Part shown: positions 42,503 through 43,915 of the stretch, in pieces
Numbering within the stretch: position 1 is the first letter of the stretch
How the letters are laid out: each line of letters starts with the position of its first letter
Source: Candidatus Fimousia stercorigallinarum
Lineage (GTDB): Bacteria; Bacillota; Clostridia; Lachnospirales; Lachnospiraceae
Length of the DNA: 43,915 bases
Assembly: GCA_018715775.1 (NCBI GenBank)
Contig: DVKZ01000126.1
Span: forward strand, 1 to 43,915
Direction: 5' to 3'
The notes under the pieces: model-generated
Seen by the model: the letters and a program-made list of their open reading frames with translations, nothing else
Told to the model about the DNA's origin: nothing
The model's database searches: none
Position numbers and translations under genes: made by a program

Positions 42503-43405
42503 TTATAATAAATCAACGCTAAAATACCTCTCCGCACGGTCTGGAAGAACAGTGGCAATCACTTTATCGCTGCCATACTTCTTTGCCATCTGTTTTGCGG
42601 TCCAGATATTCGCGCCGGAAGATGTGCCACAGAGAATTCCATCAACTCTGGCAAGTTCTCTTGCTGTTTCAATTGCATCTTCATCAGATACTTCCACAAC
42701 TTCCGTAACGATTGACGGATCCAGGATCGCCGGGATAAATCCATCTCCAATTCCCTGAATCTGATGCAGACCAGGCTGCTGCCCTAATAATGCGGAGACT
42801 CCTTTAGGTTCTGCTGCAACAATTTTCGTATCCGGATTTATTTCCAGAAGATATTTGGCAACTCCGGCTAAAGTTCCGCCGCTTCCAACGCCGGAAACAA
42901 AAATATCAATTGGTTTTTCAATCTGTTCTACCAATTCTCTTGCCGTGCCATTGTAATGTGCTTCCAGATTTGCAGGATTTTCAAACTGCTGCGGGACAAA
43001 ATATTTATCTGATGTTGAAGCGATCCTCAGCGCCTCCTGAACCGATCCATCGATACTCAGATCTGCAGGAGTCAGAACTAACTCCGCACCAAAACCTTTG
43101 ATGATCTTCTTTCGTTCTTCACTCATATTTTCCGGCATTACAATCATAACTTTATATCCCATGCGTACGCCGCAAAAAGCCAGACCGATTCCGGTATTAC
43201 CGGATGTCGGTTCGATGATCGTCATTCCCGGTTTTAACTTTCCATCTTTCTCTGCCTGAACGAGCATGTTTTTTGCAACGCGGTCTTTAATACTTCCTCC
43301 CGGATTTAAAAATTCTGCTTTCGCATAAATTTCGCATCCTGTCGTTTTTTTTAAGCTCAACAAAGGAGTATTCCCGATTAAATCTAAAATATTTTCTGTA
43401 ACCAT
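42503..43405 (-). CDS. cysK: Cysteine synthase (O-acetylserine sulfhydrylase)
   Basis: Pyridoxal-phosphate enzyme that makes cysteine from O-acetylserine and sulfide, 300 residues. The Schiff-base lysine lies in PGGSIKDRVAKNM, the substrate-binding loop is EPTSGNTGIGLAF, the phosphate-binding glycine loop is GVGSGGTLAG, and CGTSSGAN is near the C terminus. ATG at 43405 is preceded by AGGAGG. No cysE is in the window. The EEP-type gene follows after 15 bases and may share its transcript. Confidence 0.95.
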   Translation of the reverse strand: MVTENILDLIGNTPLLSLKKTTGCEIYAKAEFLNPGGSIKDRVAKNMLVQAEKDGKLKPGMTIIEPTSGNTGIGLAFCGVRMGYKVMIVMPENMSEERKKIIKGFGAELVLTPADLSIDGSVQEALRIASTSDKYFVPQQFENPANLEAHYNGTARELVEQIEKPIDIFVSGVGSGGTLAGVAKYLLEINPDTKIVAAEPKGVSALLGQQPGLHQIQGIGDGFIPAILDPSIVTEVVEVSDEDAIETARELARVDGILCGTSSGANIWTAKQMAKKYGSDKVIATVLPDRAERYFSVDLL

Positions 43406-43451
43406 CTATTTTAATCCTCCTAAATCATATCTTCATAATTGCTTTCCTTAT

Positions 43452-43480
43452 ATTATATCGAAAATTCTTTATAATGCAAA
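43452..43480 (-). promoter_or_regulatory. Promoter of cysK
   Basis: Minus-strand TTTGCA (43475-43480), 17-base spacer, TATAAT (43452-43457), about 47 bases before the start codon. No T-box or S-box leader fits in this short space. Confidence 0.75.
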
Positions 43481-43495
43481 GTTAATATTAGATTA

Positions 43496-43524
43496 TTTAC
43501 AATTTATTTTGATAATGCTATAAT
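43496..43524 (+). promoter_or_regulatory. Promoter of the DegV-family gene
   Basis: TTTACA (43496-43501), 17-base spacer, TATAAT (43519-43524), back to back with the cysK promoter. About 50 bases before the TTG start. Confidence 0.75.
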
Positions 43525-43575
43525 GTGCGTAATTATGGATTTTTAACAGCAAAAGCAATCAGGAGGTATCGAATT

Positions 43576-43915
43576 TTGAATCGTGTCGCTATTGTAACCG
43601 ACAGTAACAGCGGAATTACACAGAATATGGCAAAAGAATATGGCGTTTATGTCCTTCCTATGCCCTTTTATATTAATGAAGAAGTATACTATGAAGATAT
43701 TACCCTTACACAAGAAGAATTTTATCGTTTTCTAAAGTCTGATGCTGATATTTCGACTTCACAGCCGGCGCCCGGCGATGTTACTCATCTTTGGGATGAG
43801 TTATTAGAAACTTATGACGAGCTTGTCCATATCCCAATGTCCAGCGGACTCAGTGGAAGCTGTCAGACTGCTATGATGCTGGCTGAAGATTATGAAGATA
43901 AAGTTTTCGTTGTTG
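43576..43915 (+). CDS. DegV-family fatty-acid-binding protein (3' end outside window, TTG start)
   Basis: N-terminal 113 residues of a DegV protein, which binds a fatty acid and in Staphylococcus supplies the FakA kinase for incorporation of external fatty acids. The start NRVAIVTDSNSGIT (after TTG-encoded Met), VLPMPFYINEEVYYED, STSQPAPGDV and VHIPMSSGLSGSCQTA are family motifs; the last holds the fatty-acid head-group serine loop. The start is TTG at 43576 with AGGAGG at 43561-43566, nine bases upstream; no in-frame ATG or GTG lies nearer the ribosome site. The frame is open to the end of the window. Confidence 0.9.
   Translation, partial: MNRVAIVTDSNSGITQNMAKEYGVYVLPMPFYINEEVYYEDITLTQEEFYRFLKSDADISTSQPAPGDVTHLWDELLETYDELVHIPMSSGLSGSCQTAMMLAEDYEDKVFVV

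Noticed and set aside
1..43915. CRISPR arrays, transposases, prophage or integration sites.
   Set aside because: No regularly spaced repeats, transposase or integrase motifs or att-like duplications were seen; the single tRNA is not flanked by an integrase.

Overview
The window is about 44 kb of chromosome from a low-GC, anaerobic Gram-positive bacterium, most likely a gut-type member of the Clostridia near Lachnospiraceae. This rests on protein style and gene order (uvrC-hprK-murB-rapZ-whiA-crh), an oxygen-sensitive class III ribonucleotide reductase, AGGAGG ribosome binding sites and TTGACA/TATAAT promoters. Species cannot be read from the sequence. I see no phage, transposase or CRISPR array.

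Layout. 1-2.9 kb: murE (cut by the left edge) and murF on the plus strand, converging on a lone undecaprenyl-phosphate sugar transferase (2.9-4.35 kb, minus). 4.5-7.2 kb: an esterase-permease pair. 7.2-11 kb: the nrdD / 50-residue glycyl-radical ORF / nrdG operon, read from a promoter with two NrdR-type boxes, with a MerR regulator downstream. 11-12.3 kb: a split CHR-family transporter pair directly behind tRNA-Thr(CGT). 12.4-18.3 kb: the operon uvrC-hprK-murB-rapZ-whiA-crh, joining DNA repair, cell wall synthesis and catabolite control; HPr kinase and its presumed Crh substrate are co-transcribed. 18.4-21.3 kb (plus): a Cof-type HAD phosphatase, then a self-contained GntR(YtrA-like)-ABC module whose perfect palindrome covers a consensus promoter.

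21.5-31.3 kb (minus): a nuclease-helicase, queF and dus; a CBS-type Mn pyrophosphatase; a VanR/VanS-like two-component system; an unknown 343-residue protein; and an NCS2 purine permease. 31.4-36 kb: WYL regulator, MacB-type ATPase and a giant FtsX permease with a long coiled coil. 36.4-38 kb: lipoprotein ApbE and a uracil-DNA-glycosylase-fold enzyme. 38-40.3 kb: an amino-acid ABC transporter whose binding protein is fused to the permease and has its two halves in swapped order. 40.5-41.4 kb (plus): a ZTP (pfl) riboswitch with terminator in front of a short formate/nitrite-family channel. 41.4-43.4 kb: a membrane-anchored EEP-fold hydrolase and cysK. From 43.5 kb (plus): a TTG-started degV gene cut by the right edge.

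Most notable: the radical glycine of class III RNR appears to sit on a separate 50-residue ORF; the substrate-binding domain at 38.8-40.3 kb looks circularly permuted; a ZTP riboswitch faces an FNT channel; and three intergenic hairpins share one sequence plan. All assignments come from reading motifs by eye; no database search was run.
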